64,000 bases of DNA from Triplophysa rosa (GCF_024868665.1 NC_079907.1:18223935-18287934), one strand, 5' to 3'; shown: positions 44,539 to 56,501, numbered from the stretch's first letter. Numbers and translations are program-made. Notes: generated by a model not told the origin, from the letters alone.

Positions 44539-45069
44539 TGTCGTGATTCACGGCAGGATCCCTTGTTATGTGTGGAGAGAAACGTATTATTGTCCTCTTG
44601 ACAATAATATGTGTTCTCTCCGGTGTCGCGTCTTCTAGCCCCGCCCTCTCGTTACCTCGTTAGCTTCTCCTTAGTGTTTGATCCCTGTCACCTGCCCGTC
44701 ACCCTCCCTGTGTTATCATCCCTCGTTTGTATTCCCCTATATATTGACCTTGTGTCGCTTGTCTTGTGCTGATTCGTTTTGTATTACTTTGTATTGTTCC
44801 ATGTCTCACTCTCTAGTAAGTTCTGATATATTGCTCTTGCTCAGTCTTGTGTTTGATCAGTGTGAGTCCTGTCTCAGTTTTATTGATTACCTCGTCCATT
44901 TGTTTTGTCCCCCACGTAGGAAGTTTTGGTTTGTTTTATATTTATTCATAGTCCTGTTTTCATTTTGTCTCCCCCATCGTGGGTGTTTGATTTGTGTTTT
45001 TGTATTAAAGTATTGTTGTCATTCACACTTTGCTGTCTGCACCTGGGTCCTCATTGCCAAATCATGACA
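44539..45069 (+). mobile_element. Solo LTR with GGGTG target duplication
   Basis: The LTR begins TGTCGTGATTCACGGCAGG and ends CAAATCATGACA. GGGTG flanks it on both sides (44534-44538 and 45070-45074), so it is a bona fide solo LTR as assembled. A CCCTATATATTGACC TATA-like motif lies near 44735 and a GTATTAAAG polyadenylation-like signal near 45001. It differs by about six substitutions and a 2-bp length change from the LTR at 46913. Confidence 0.85.
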
Positions 45070-46338
45070 GGGTGGCTGGGTAACTAAAGGAAGGATGTAT
45101 AGGATAGCGGAAAGTTGACAAACACCTTGCATTAGAAATACTGTGGTTGTCGAAACATTTAATAACATAATTTCATTACTTTCATTAATTTTAGGTGAAC
45201 TGTCCCTTTAAATTTTGAGCACAGACCAGACATTGACTTATCTTATAAAGGTTGTAAATTTAATTGGTCACTGCTCGGCTCTCTAAACAGTAACTCCTGC
45301 CTTCTTACATTTAATTGGCCACCTTATTTTGACATTGAGGTCCAATGCTAGACCGCTGAGATGTAAAAAAGTTTGCAGCACCAAAATAAAGATTTTGGGG
45401 CATTTATCGGGTGTGACCCTGCGGGAGAAAATGGATTAGTGGCATGAGAAAAGCATCAATTGCGAATCACGGCGAATGCATGAGAGTTGGCAGCCCTGAT
45501 GTATACTCTGTATATTGTCAAAGAATCTAGCCTATATGACCTAGCATTTGATATGAGTGTAACAAAATATATACAGTAAAATGTGTGGCCAGTGAATCAA
45601 TCGGATAAGAATGAAAATCTAATTTTGATGTAAAGGGTCAGTTTAGAGGCTGCTGCACCAGACCAACTGCACTCCCCTTGAGAGAGCTGAAAGAACAACT
45701 TAATAAAGACAGCTGGGACAAAAGGAACGCAATTTAATTTAAGGACAAAACAAAAAGGCCAAGACAGCGCGCACCACGAGAAGCCCTTTACATTTCATAA
45801 ATCTCCCTGACATTTTCTACAGTGAGGAGGCTGTAATTAGACTGCCCGCTTCACACGCACGCACATTATCATCATCAGCATGTTCTAAATGAGAGGAATA
45901 CAAGGAAACGCTTTGATGCACGAAACAAGCCTCAAACTGTCAACGAAGCTCACAGAGCTGATATTCCAGCGGAGCAAAAATGCTTATGAGTAAAAGTGCT
46001 TAAATCTATATAATATTAAAAATTAAAGGCCCAGTGTATGAAATTTAGCAGCATAGCAGTGAGGTTGCGAATTGCGACCAACGGCTCACTCACCCCCTCC
46101 CTTTCGAAGCACTACGGTGGCTGACACAGAACTAAGATGTTGTCACATTTTCGCTTCTTTGCCGAAGGAAATAACGTTTTAACACTAGAATTACCAAGGC
46201 AATCATTTTGACCGTTTTTAAAATTTGCAATGTAACAACTTGTTGTTGAAATAAAACCCATATAACTACAGTACCCTGACTTTTCTTAAATATATGTATA
46301 TTTTATTCTAACATTGTTGCTTTATTAAAATTACAAAA
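45070..46338. repeat. Flank segment, first copy of an apparent 1.27-kb duplication
   Basis: Matches 47446-48714 base for base in every line compared (offset 2376), ending exactly at the N at 46339. It contains a truncated reverse family A element (46023-46175). Confidence 0.95.
46023..46175 (-). mobile_element. Truncated family A short element, reverse orientation
   Basis: TTAAAGGCCCAGTGTATGAA, then GCGACCAACGGCTCACTCA and TCGCTTCTTTGCCGAAGG, are the reverse complement of the right part of family A at 1974-2328. It is repeated at 48399-48551 through the assembly duplication. The downstream TTTTAACACTAGAATTACC and GTCATTTTGACC-like words may be the end of another TTAA-ended element. Confidence 0.65.
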
Positions 46339-46339
46339 N
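46339..46339. other. Assembly gap, single N
   Basis: The only ambiguous base in the window. It marks an abrupt change from AT-rich flank to GC-rich LTR-element interior. Confidence 0.98.
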
Positions 46340-46912
46340 GTCCGGTGATCCAGCCGGCGTCCAGTCCGGTGATCCAGCCGCCGTCCAGTCCGGTGCAGCC
46401 GACGTCCCAGCCGGCGATCCAGCCGGCGTCCCAGCCGGCGATCCAGCCGGCGTCCCAGCCGGCGATCCAGCCGGCCGCCCAGCCCGTACAGCAGCCGGCC
46501 GCCCAGCCGGTACAGCAGCCGGCGTCAAGCCCTGTCCAGCCGGCCTTCCAGCCGGCGTCAAGCCCTGTCCAGCCGGCCATCCAGCCGGCGTCAAGCCCTG
46601 TCCAGCCGGCAACGCAGCCGGCCCCCAGCCTTGTGCGGCCGGCCTTCCAGCCGGCGCCCAGCTTTGTCCCAGGACTTCCCCTGTTAAGTCCCCAGGGACC
46701 AAGACTGTTCCCCTGTGGACTTTGTTGTTCCCCCTCCTCCCCTCCCTTGTTTGTTATTTTTATTGACTCACCCCAACCCAAGTGTTGTGTTTGCTTGTTT
46801 GCCCTTGATTTTATTTACTATGTCTTGTTGGATTTTGTCTTTGTCACAGTCTGTCTTGTCCTGTTTGTCACCTTGAAGAGTGTCAGGATATCGCTCCTTA
46901 AGGCGGGGGTTC
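46340..46912 (+). mobile_element. 3' part of an LTR element interior (gag-like tail)
   Basis: The sequence starts inside a proline/glutamine/alanine repeat (QPASQPAIQPAS-type, 12- to 24-bp units, 46345-46660). It continues through sequence akin to the 3' interior of the element at 14467 (CCTCCCTTGTTTGTTATTTT, ACTCACCCCAACCCA) and ends in a purine-rich AAGGCGGGGG tract just before the LTR at 46913. The 5' LTR, gag start and any pol would lie upstream and are absent at the N. Confidence 0.75.
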
Positions 46913-46920
46913 TGTCGTGA
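46345..46920 (+). pseudogene. C-terminal part of a Gag-like ORF with QPA repeats
   Basis: The first about 110 codons are repeats of VIQPASSPVQP and QPAIQPASQ type, like the tail of the Gag-like ORF at 15039-15914 but with a different unit. The downstream residues run into non-coding sequence and the LTR start, so the real stop is unclear. The 5' end is cut by the N. Antisense ORFs over this stretch are repeat shadows. Confidence 0.4.
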
Positions 46921-47445
46921 TTCACGGCAGGATCCCTTGTTATGTGTGGAGAGAAACGTATTATTGTCCTCTTGACAATAATATGCGTTCTCTCCGGTGT
47001 CGCGTCTTCTAGCCCCGCCCTCTCGTTACCTCGTTAGCTTCTCCTTAGTGTTTGATCCCTGTCACCTGCCCGTCACCCTCCCTGTGTTATCATCCCTCGT
47101 TTGTATTCCCCTATATATTGACCTTGTGTCGCTTGTCTTGTGCTGATTCGTTTTGTATTACTTTGTATTGTTCCATGTCTCACTCTCTAGTAAGTTCTGA
47201 TATATTGCTCTTGCTCAGTCTTGTGTTTGATCAGTGTGAGTCCTGTCTCAGTTTTATTGATTACCTCGTCCATTTGTTTTGTCCCCCACGTGGGAAGTTT
47301 TGGTTTATGTTTTATATTTATTCGTAGTCCTGTTTTCATTTTGTCTCCCCCATCGTGGCTGTTTGATTTGTGTTTTTGTATTAAAGTCTTGTTGTCATTC
47401 ACACTTTGCTGTCTGCACCTGGGTCCTCATTGCCAAATCATGACA
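46913..47445 (+). repeat. 3' LTR of the truncated element
   Basis: TGTCGTGATT...AATCATGACA, followed by GGGTG (47446-47450), the same target sequence as the solo LTR. A CGTGGGAAG versus CGTAGGAAG difference and a few others separate it from 44539-45069. Confidence 0.85.
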
Positions 47446-48714
47446 GGGTGGCTGGGTAACTAAAGGAAGGATGTATAGGATAGCGGAAAGTTGACAAACA
47501 CCTTGCATTAGAAATACTGTGGTTGTCGAAACATTTAATAACATAATTTCATTACTTTCATTAATTTTAGGTGAACTGTCCCTTTAAATTTTGAGCACAG
47601 ACCAGACATTGACTTATCTTATAAAGGTTGTAAATTTAATTGGTCACTGCTCGGCTCTCTAAACAGTAACTCCTGCCTTCTTACATTTAATTGGCCACCT
47701 TATTTTGACATTGAGGTCCAATGCTAGACCGCTGAGATGTAAAAAAGTTTGCAGCACCAAAATAAAGATTTTGGGGCATTTATCGGGTGTGACCCTGCGG
47801 GAGAAAATGGATTAGTGGCATGAGAAAAGCATCAATTGCGAATCACGGCGAATGCATGAGAGTTGGCAGCCCTGATGTATACTCTGTATATTGTCAAAGA
47901 ATCTAGCCTATATGACCTAGCATTTGATATGAGTGTAACAAAATATATACAGTAAAATGTGTGGCCAGTGAATCAATCGGATAAGAATGAAAATCTAATT
48001 TTGATGTAAAGGGTCAGTTTAGAGGCTGCTGCACCAGACCAACTGCACTCCCCTTGAGAGAGCTGAAAGAACAACTTAATAAAGACAGCTGGGACAAAAG
48101 GAACGCAATTTAATTTAAGGACAAAACAAAAAGGCCAAGACAGCGCGCACCACGAGAAGCCCTTTACATTTCATAAATCTCCCTGACATTTTCTACAGTG
48201 AGGAGGCTGTAATTAGACTGCCCGCTTCACACGCACGCACATTATCATCATCAGCATGTTCTAAATGAGAGGAATACAAGGAAACGCTTTGATGCACGAA
48301 ACAAGCCTCAAACTGTCAACGAAGCTCACAGAGCTGATATTCCAGCGGAGCAAAAATGCTTATGAGTAAAAGTGCTTAAATCTATATAATATTAAAAATT
48401 AAAGGCCCAGTGTATGAAATTTAGCAGCATAGCAGTGAGGTTGCGAATTGCGACCAACGGCTCACTCACCCCCTCCCTTTCGAAGCACTACGGTGGCTGA
48501 CACAGAACTAAGATGTTGTCACATTTTCGCTTCTTTGCCGAAGGAAATAACGTTTTAACACTAGAATTACCAAGGCAATCATTTTGACCGTTTTTAAAAT
48601 TTGCAATGTAACAACTTGTTGTTGAAATAAAACCCATATAACTACAGTACCCTGACTTTTCTTAAATATATGTATATTTTATTCTAACATTGTTGCTTTA
48701 TTAAAATTACAAAA
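47446..48714. repeat. Flank segment, second copy of the apparent duplication
   Basis: Same sequence as 45070-46338. Beyond 48714 it continues into normal genomic DNA (CACAAAAGAGTTCTGAG), so this copy is the one joined to the true right flank. Confidence 0.95.
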
Positions 48715-49500
48715 CACAAAAGAGTTCTGAGTATTTCTACCTCGAACTGCCATGGCGGTCAAATTGACCGCATGCATTACAGACACTGTATCATTTCAGC
48801 GCTCTTTCTTGCCATTGAAGATTTTCGCCACTGTTGCCTAGCAATTTATTATCTGGCATTTTTTTATGTTATTTCTAAGCCAAAATGTAGCTTACCCTCA
48901 AAATGTCAGCAAAAAAGAAATGCAGCTTTCTAAATCAGTTTGTTTTCCCACAGGTTAGTGAATATTCTTTGTAACTGTTTTTGGTCTTGCTAATTTTGTC
49001 ATATGTCCATACATGTCTACGAAGGTATTTACTATGCAATTACATGCATATAGTTAATATTTATTACTTATTATATTCTAAAATTTGTTTTTATTTTACA
49101 TCATTTTATCTACTTGGAAAATCTGTAATTAGCAATAAAGTAATTAGTCTACCCAATAAGTTTTGTGGTTGACTATGAAATAATACATTTTTTAATTCGT
49201 AAGAATTTCAATTTCATGTCCTGATGTTTATTATTAACTATCCTAACAAAACACATCCATTTATTCATACATTTTGATTCCAGTGTTGGGTGCGATTCGT
49301 GTGTGATTCCAAATATAGCTCCTGAGCATTGTAAAATCCAAAAGTCAAAATATATTGAAAAAGATAGATGTTATCATTTCTAAAATTCACAAAATGTTTT
49401 TATATAACAAAATATTCTGCATCAATCCATATTTGTTGCGGTCATCAGGTTCCAAAGCAATTGTACTGACAGGTATGCCCACCTAACTTGCATATACCTT
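48715..49500. other. AT-rich intergenic DNA
   Basis: No gene seen. A GCCATGGCGGTCAAATTGAC motif at about 48750 pairs loosely with the ATTTTGACC words of the preceding copy and may be an element end. Confidence 0.35.
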
Positions 49501-50014
49501 TGAGAACCCAATTGCGGGCAGCGGGTAAAGGCTTAACACAAGAATGATTTATTAACAAAAATACAAAAACAAAGACCCACGATGGGGAAAATCAACATGG
49601 ACAAGGGAATAATGATGGCAGACAACACAGGAACGTAAACTAACTAAAACTGGACAAAAACAACACTTGACAAGAACTTACACTGACTAGACTTAACTTG
49701 ACTCGGAATGTAATACAGGCAGGAACAAAACGCAATGTCATCAATACATAGAACGAAACAAACTAGCACAGGACAGAAGACACAAGGGCATTATATAGGG
49801 AGCATAACAAGGTAAATTAACAGAAGGCAGGTGCAGGGAATGAAACACTAATGGAAAGCTAAACGAGGAAGGGGTGGGGCCAAAGACGAGACCAAAGAGA
49901 GCCCATGTTATGTCAGAACCAAAACATGCCTCTCTCCACACAAAACATGAGGCTCTGTCATGATCCTGCCACTAGACCAAGAAAGACATTACATGATGAG
50001 GCAGAATCATGACA
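49501..50014 (-). mobile_element. Solo LTR, minus strand, 3' end truncated
   Basis: Read on the minus strand it begins TGTCATGATTCTGCCTCATC and shares the layout of the other two LTR families: a CCCCACCCCTTCC block, CTCCCTATATAATGCCC TATA-like motif, and TTGTTAATAAATCATTC polyadenylation-like signal. It stops at GGGTTCTCA, about 20 bp short of the expected GACA terminus. No target duplication was found. Confidence 0.65.
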
Positions 50015-51914
50015 CGGTTGCGGGCGGTCTTAGTCAAATCATACCACGAACTGACGTAGATTTGTGGGGGTGTGGTTACACGAGGCGTTTCAGGCAGGTC
50101 TGGGTGAGCATTCGCTTTTAGATACAATGCGTCTTTTGCTCCGACACTTTAATTTTTGCAATTTTACGTGTCTAATACATGCATGGGCAACTTATAACAC
50201 ACCAAAGACACATGCATTTGTGACACAAGACCCCTTTAACGAGGTGGCAAAACAATGCTAAATGGCTCCCCTAACCCCGCCCGTAAACCTAACGTCACAG
50301 GGGAAAATTCAAATCATAACAAAACAAACCAATGAGATCTTATAGGAAATAGGAATTCACATGAATGAGCCACCTTGTAAAATAGGTATGAATTCCCATT
50401 AGATTGCATCAATATATACAGTATTTATACATATGAAAGATACCGCGTATAAAGACACGAAAAAAGTCGTGCTGACTGACACGAAAAAAGGGGGAAATTT
50501 GTGTGAGTTAACACGAATTAATAGATTACAGTTCGTGACAATGTCACAAATTCCAGTGAGACTGTGTTGGTCCATACATCCTAATGGTTGCAGGTTGTTT
50601 ATGTTATTCCGTGGGTTTTGCGGCCACACTACACTACACATTTCCCCCATTAAATTATTTTCTATAAAAAGAATAATAACTTGCTGAGACTGAATATGTG
50701 TCAACTCCTCTGCTTTCAAAGCTGTGTGTGCTATCGACACACTTATCGCCTTTCCCTAGGCTATACACTGTCTTTCTGAAGTTATGTGTCAGCGAAATTC
50801 AGCTCTGCCTCCTTGTTAGACCTGCAGTGTGTCACATCGCCGCTGTTCATGAAGAGAGTGAGTCATTAAAAGAGAATCGATGAAAATTATACAAGATTTA
50901 AAAAAAGTCTGCCCTCTCTAATAAATGAAGATTGCGTGCTTTCATGGGCAATCGAGTTACTGATGAACATTCGGTTCGACCGCTAACTTCCCTTCTCTCA
51001 GATCAATGCTAGCTATAATATGTCTGCTCGTATGTCATAATCAGTTTCTTAAGTGCAAAACCATTACTAAACTGTAACGAGAGCAGTCTAGCTCATCTAA
51101 AGGGGTTGCAACACAGATGGTAAATATTATCGAGAGTGCCTATATTATTTGTACGTTTGGCATTCCAAGCTCTTGGCAAGGGCTTGCGACTTAGCTAAAG
51201 CCCTCTTTTAGGCTACTCATTCCTAAACAGCTACAACTGAAGCTGCACTCTGTTCTAAATTACACCTGCGTGAACAAGATATGAATAATGACAAAAACGT
51301 AAAAAATATTTCAGAATGTATTTCTTATGACAAAAAGAGGAAAAGGAGCAGGAAGTGCTGTGAAATGCATGTCATTCAGATGGGCTTGGATTTAAGATGA
51401 TAAGATGATGTTTATGTCTTTTGCATAGAACCCAGGGTTTAAAAATCCCACTAAATTGCTTGACTTGATGAAACAGTTTTTCGAGGACATATGGACATAT
51501 CATAATAGCTCTATAGCCTTAGTTTACATCACAACTGTGAGACAATATTTTGCTGCTGTCCTTCTGAAACCTTGTATCTCCATATTTTATGATTTTTACT
51601 TTTTGTCATAAATCACTATTATTAGTCACCCTTTATGTTTGTGGCTGTTTTTTTAAATATCTAATCCATATAAAGTATTCATAAGTACAATACGTACAGT
51701 GTTTTTTTTTTGTAATTTCCTGAAAAACAGCGAATTTGGACATCCGAGGTTTTGGAAGGACAGCGATGATTTGCTGCTTGCTACTGGGGCAGGGCACATA
51801 CTTATTCTAGAAAGCATTTGTTTTAACAAAAATGGGGATACATATGCGAGTGTGATATTTTAGATCCATTTCAGTTTTATAGAAGATGTGTATATCTGCT
51901 AAAAATAATTTACA
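50015..51914. other. Intergenic DNA with a family C end
   Basis: 50370-50407 (GAGCCACCTTGTAAAATAGG then TATGAATTCCCATTAGATT) matches the right end of the element at 13432-13619. A 113-codon minus-strand frame at 50399-50740 has no domain. A fragment at 51718-51790 resembles the ends of 25697-26757. Confidence 0.4.
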
Positions 51915-52324
51915 TTAAAGGGATAGTTCACCCAAAAGTGAAAATTCTGTCATCATTTACTCACCAAATCTCTATAAATTACATTGTTCTGCTGAACACA
52001 AAACAAGATATTTGGAAGAACGTTTGTAACCAACAGATTTAGGGCACCATTAACTACCATAGTAAAAAAGTACAATGGTATTAAAAGAGCCGCAGAACTG
52101 TTCACTTTCATACGTTCTTCAAAATATCTTCTTTTGTGTTTAACAGAACAAAGAAATGTATACAGTAATTCGTCCTGCTATGGTATTCAATGGTGCCCCA
52201 GAACTGTTTGGTTACAAAGATTCTTTCATATATCTTTCTTGGTGTTCAGCAGGACAAAGAAATTTATTCAGGTTTGGAACACATTGAGGGTGAGTAAATG
52301 ATGACAGAATTCCTATCCCTTTAA
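51915..52324. mobile_element. TTAA-ended short element (family B)
   Basis: TTAAAGGGATAGTTCACCCA at the left; GATGACAGAATTCCTATCCC then TTTAA at the right, with the GGGTGAAC part deleted at the right end. The interior repeats GTTCTGCTGAACACAAA-type segments three times. Confidence 0.8.
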
Positions 52325-54550
52325 CTAAGCCACACAACTTCCAAACTAAATCCATTTAATTTAAAGAGATAGGTATGTTTGTACTGTATAGCATTCTTGT
52401 GCTTCAACATTCTTTGTTATGGCATTGAAAACCATAATACTCTTATCATATCACGTAAACTGCCTGTTCCACCTAAACTGGCAGGACTCCACAATGTGAG
52501 TCAGTGCAATGCTGGAAATGCTTATGTAGTGTCTTCTGCATGCTTCTATTCACACCCCTGCAGAGGAGCAATCTGGAATCTACTACCATTCTGTACCTGT
52601 TTAGCTACAGTAATGTGGATTTTGTTTGTCTCTTTATGTGTAGACTATATCTGGTTCATGACGCATTTTGTAAACAGATACAATCTAGTGTACTGTATGC
52701 ATGCATACAGTGTTGTATTCTAACACTGTCGTGGAATTATTGAATGTGGAATGCAGAAAGGCCCTTTCTTTAGACGTATAAAGTTCCTGAAACACGTCAT
52801 TGTGCCATTTTAAGAAAGACGAGGGTGTGACTTGTGTCGACTTGCTTGTCATGATCAGGGAGGAGAGGGAGTTTGTTTTGAATTGAAGTATTGTTACTAC
52901 GCTACAGCTTTACCATCATAAAATTGAAAGAAAGCTTTCCATTTTAACATCACACAGAAAATCAAGCCAGCGTCTTTGTGACAATTAAGTTTTAAAGCAT
53001 TTAGACTTACTGCTCTTTCTGAATTTCAATTAAACAATTTAGCAAAGTACAGAGAAATAAAATATTGACTGAAGCTAGAAACTTCATTTGAACAATGAAA
53101 TGGCTTACGACCCTCAAACACAACTTAAATCATAAATAAAGTGTTTGGATTCCTAGGCAACATACAATGTTATTAATTTCACAACAAACCAAGAGAAACA
53201 GTCATAAGCAGTCACGCCACAGTACCCACCTTATCAGCAACAAAGAAGGTTGTAATAACCAAACATGCGTTGGCTATGTCTCTATTCCCTCCTCCCAATG
53301 CCTTTTTCTGAACTTTGAACGTTCACAATATCCCTGCTAAGCAAATGAGCTTATCCTGACTACCCAGTTTAGAATTCTGCAATCATTAGCATGTTCCTCC
53401 TCTCTGTGTAATTAGGCCAATAAGAAAATGTTGCATAGACAAACAGTATTGTAGAGAATAGATGCTAGAATAGAATACACAATTTGAGTTCAAACTGTCT
53501 AACCCGAAAATACATTTTAACAAACGTTCTTGTTCGTTAATGTGTCATTCTACACCTCTGAAAGAATTACATTGATTCATCATGTTGGAATCATTTTCCA
53601 CACTTAGATACAACCGTTCATCTCTAACTATCTTAAGATATGACATGCAATCTTCCTCACAGAAGCATCGCTTTTTCCCCACACCATTCTTAATACTCAC
53701 CCATTTGGTAGCGAGCTTATTGTACAAACAAAGTCCATATTTGGTTGGGCTTATAACAATTCATGACGCCAAGAACCTTAAACCTCTTGCATATGGGAGA
53801 TTGGCTTACCCAACAAATGAAATATGAGATGACTGAGGGGTCAGCATTCTATTCATGATGCTATAGAAAAAGCAACACAACATGGCTATATCGTTTTACA
53901 GTATATTTTTCATGTAGATTAAAAAGTGTTATTTTGATATAAACCTATACACACCTGTAGTCATACCTTTTCTTATTTATTGTAATAATCAAGATTTTTC
54001 TTGATTACATCATACACCTATATGAACATATACTATATATGGTGAAAGAAAATAACTGTATAATCACAACAAGATTGAAATCATATAACCCAGTAGAATA
54101 TTTTTATAGACGATCATGACGAAAGCCCTGGCAACCAATAGCCTTGGAGTATTTTTCCACGCAAAACACACAAGGGCAGATGACGACTCAGTAGCCAAAT
54201 GACCAGACTCATTCCGCTCTGTCCTTGCACTTTTCAGTTAATGTATTGATGCATATAGATTTTTCCTCTGATATATTAAATATTTCTGAAACTAACAGAG
54301 ACAATCAGAACCTTGAATTCGACCTCTATACAACAGCAATATATTAGCCTGAAGCCTTCTCAGGTCGTGTAAAAGCTGCAGCACAAATTCATCACAGATT
54401 TAATGATGTGATGCGAACAGCACAATGTTGCGAGGTGTCTCGATTAAACATATTATCATAATAAAGGAGGCAGCTTGTTATGTTTAGATCGACTGCGTGT
54501 GGGAGGAAGACACTTAATACACAACCAGAAACGCCAGCCATAAATGTACT
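52325..54550. other. Repeat-poor intergenic DNA upstream of tob1
   Basis: No gene or clear mobile element. ORFs at 52379-52743 and 53545-53827 are unrecognised. Because it is repeat-poor and directly upstream of tob1, it is a reasonable place for distal regulatory elements; I cannot show conservation. Confidence 0.35.
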
Positions 54551-54557
54551 TTTATTC

Positions 54558-54772
54558 ATTGGTCGGCCGCTGTCGTGGGCGGGTCTTTTTAATCATTGAC
54601 ATCAGCGCAAAACCAATCATAAGGGAGACATGGGAGGCAAATATGTGACGAAAGGGCGTTGGTCCAATCGTAAGCCTCGCTCAGGTTTTGACCTCTGAAA
54701 ACCGCATCACCGCCCCCATCATGTCCGTGGCGGAGGAGCGCTATAAAGGAGATTCAGTCAGGAGTTTAAAGG
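54558..54772 (+). promoter_or_regulatory. tob1 core and proximal promoter
   Basis: An inverted CCAAT box (ATTGG, 54558-54562), two direct CCAAT boxes (54613-54617 and 54664-54668), a GTGGGCGGG GC-box (about 54575) and a TATAAA box (54742-54747) precede exon 1. A TGACG half-site (CRE/AP-1-like) lies at about 54646. The TATA box predicts transcription start near 54772. Three CCAAT boxes spaced about 50 bp apart suggest NF-Y input. The inference rests on motif spacing and the gene position only. Confidence 0.65.
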
Positions 54773-54986
54773 GCAGAGTTGTAAAAACTCCCAGGCAGTG
54801 GGGAGTCGGATTGCCTGAAGATTGACTCCAACCAAATATATATCATAATACCCTGAAGAACAAACAACTAAACATATTCATGCAACCTAACTGGAATAAT
54901 CAATTAGATAAGTGTTTAGCTGGGAATTGTTGCGGAAGGTTGTTGTCACGTCAACCGGAGAGAAAAACACGGAGAAGTCGTTTAAT
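54772..54986 (+). other. Predicted tob1 non-coding exon 1
   Basis: It runs from the predicted start to a strong donor (TTTAAT/GTAAGT, intron from 54987). The exon contains an upstream ATG at 54880 (see uORF). A 5' non-coding first exon followed by a single coding exon matches the vertebrate TOB1 layout. The exact 5' end is predicted. Confidence 0.6.
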
Positions 54987-56431
54987 GTAAGTATCTGGCG
55001 AGTTTTGGCATTGCACATTTGTGACGTTTCATACAAATCGTGTATGCAAACGTATGTTGTAGTGTAAAGAAGTGTTTATCGTCGCACCTCAATGTTATTG
55101 CACGAACAAACTGGATATTGCTGATGAAATGGATGTCTGGTGGTCGATACAGTGGAAGATTACACGAGATTATCGCGTTTCGTCTAAAGCAGTTGTATTG
55201 GTATTCTTTTTTATTAGTAAAACGACCACGTAGCCTTAGTTAAAACCTTGTAGTCATGTGAGCTCCTCTCTTCAATGTGTTAACGCTGTCGTCAGTTTGT
55301 TTTACGGAAATGACTGCTAAGGGCAGTTTTCAGCTCTACTTGGCCATACGACACGCAGGTACGATCAGAATGTCTTCACATATACAGTGCCAAAGTTCAG
55401 TTTGTCTGAAATCCTGCGCGATCCGTGGGAAAGCTGATTGTTTTCTCTCGTCATTTATTTTACTAGAGCTTAACACCATTTATGGTGTATTTCCAGAGAG
55501 ATTTTTAAGCTCTCTGTTTACATGTAGCTATTTAAACTGTTTGCGTTTATTTGATCCAGCTTGGGCGGCTAGAATGTTCCCATCATATATTCACATGGGC
55601 TATAAATAATGTCTCTGCGTGCAGTCTACATACACATGCTTTTTGGTGTCGTGGGTTCCTTCAATTCGTTGATTCGTCAGAGAGCATCTGTTTTCTAAAA
55701 ACGACCATATCCACTAATAATAATTCATTGTTTACGCCTGTAATGGCGTTATTTCTTGCCATGTTTCTCGCGGCGATCGTGTATCGAATTTCGTGTCACA
55801 TTGTGAAAACAATCGCGTCTGTTTGCGCACATTTCTGCGTATTTCATCGCTATAGCTACACACCCCGACTACAGCGTCACACTATTGGTCGCGATCGTAG
55901 GGAAATCCGACCGCCGATCTGTTGCGCAATGTCGCCTCAATGTGTCGCATTGTGTTCAAATGCCCCATATTCACATAAAAGCGTTTTTACGCAACAGTTT
56001 ACGGAATAAGTCGGGAAGAGGACCCATATTATGTAATGTCTCTTGATTCATGGAGACTGTTTTCGTCTCACCCATCTCCGTACTCACGTGGGCTTGTACA
56101 GCCACCACTCCGCAAATAAGGCGAATTTAAATGTGTTCACTAAAAATATATGTTTCCCTTTTATTGTCCTCATGCTTTGCTATATTTTGGCCTTTTTAAT
56201 TTTTTTGTCTTTTATTTGTCTTTTTATAATTTTTGATATTAAGTCTGTAGCTGTTAGCGTTTGTGTTTACATATACATGCTCAGAAGGGCCAAGTCATGA
56301 TTCAATATGTCTACTGTCATACAAAGCTGAAAACCTTGCCTCTCTTTCCTTCTTCAAGGAGCGTGAGAATATTTTCCTGTGGAACAGCAAACATTTTCTC
56401 ATCCGCCAGCACTTCTGTTGGTCCCCACTGA
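54880..56431 (+). promoter_or_regulatory. Candidate uORF spanning the tob1 splice junction
   Basis: If exon 1 (to 54986) is joined to exon 2 (from 56359), the ATG at 54880 opens a 59-codon frame. It stays open through exon 1 and stops at the TGA at 56429-56431, 70 bp before the main ATG. It starts MQPNWNNQLDKCLAG. The start context is weak (T at -3), so leaky scanning is expected. Confidence 0.4.
55735..56010. promoter_or_regulatory. CpG-rich segment in tob1 intron 1
   Basis: CpG is markedly frequent here (GCGGCGATCG, AATCGCGTCTG, GGTCGCGATCG, CGACCGCCGATC) compared with the surrounding CpG-poor DNA. This points to an unmethylated regulatory island inside the 1.37-kb intron (54987-56358). 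Confidence 0.55.
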
Positions 56432-56501
56432 TCGCTACTGCATCGGAGGTTTTTGCAACACTCGTCTAAAGCAACTGTTGACGGGACAGACGTACATAGC
56501 T

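Noticed and set aside
44678..45067. 129-codon ORF repeated at 47052-47327
   Set aside because: These are readings through the LTR promoter and leader region; retroelement LTRs are not coding here.
46308..46781. 157-codon and 123-codon minus-strand ORFs
   Set aside because: They are antisense readings of the QPA repeat and run across the N, so part of the frame is undefined.
55551..56009. 152-codon ORF
   Set aside because: It sits in the predicted tob1 intron over the CpG-rich segment; it has no domain, and the CpG-rich composition explains the scarcity of stops.
56379..56501. In-frame N-terminal extension of Tob1 (41 residues)
   Set aside because: It begins at GTG, not ATG. BTG/Tob proteins start with the [13 protein letters not shown] sequence found at 56502, and no ATG precedes it in exon 2.
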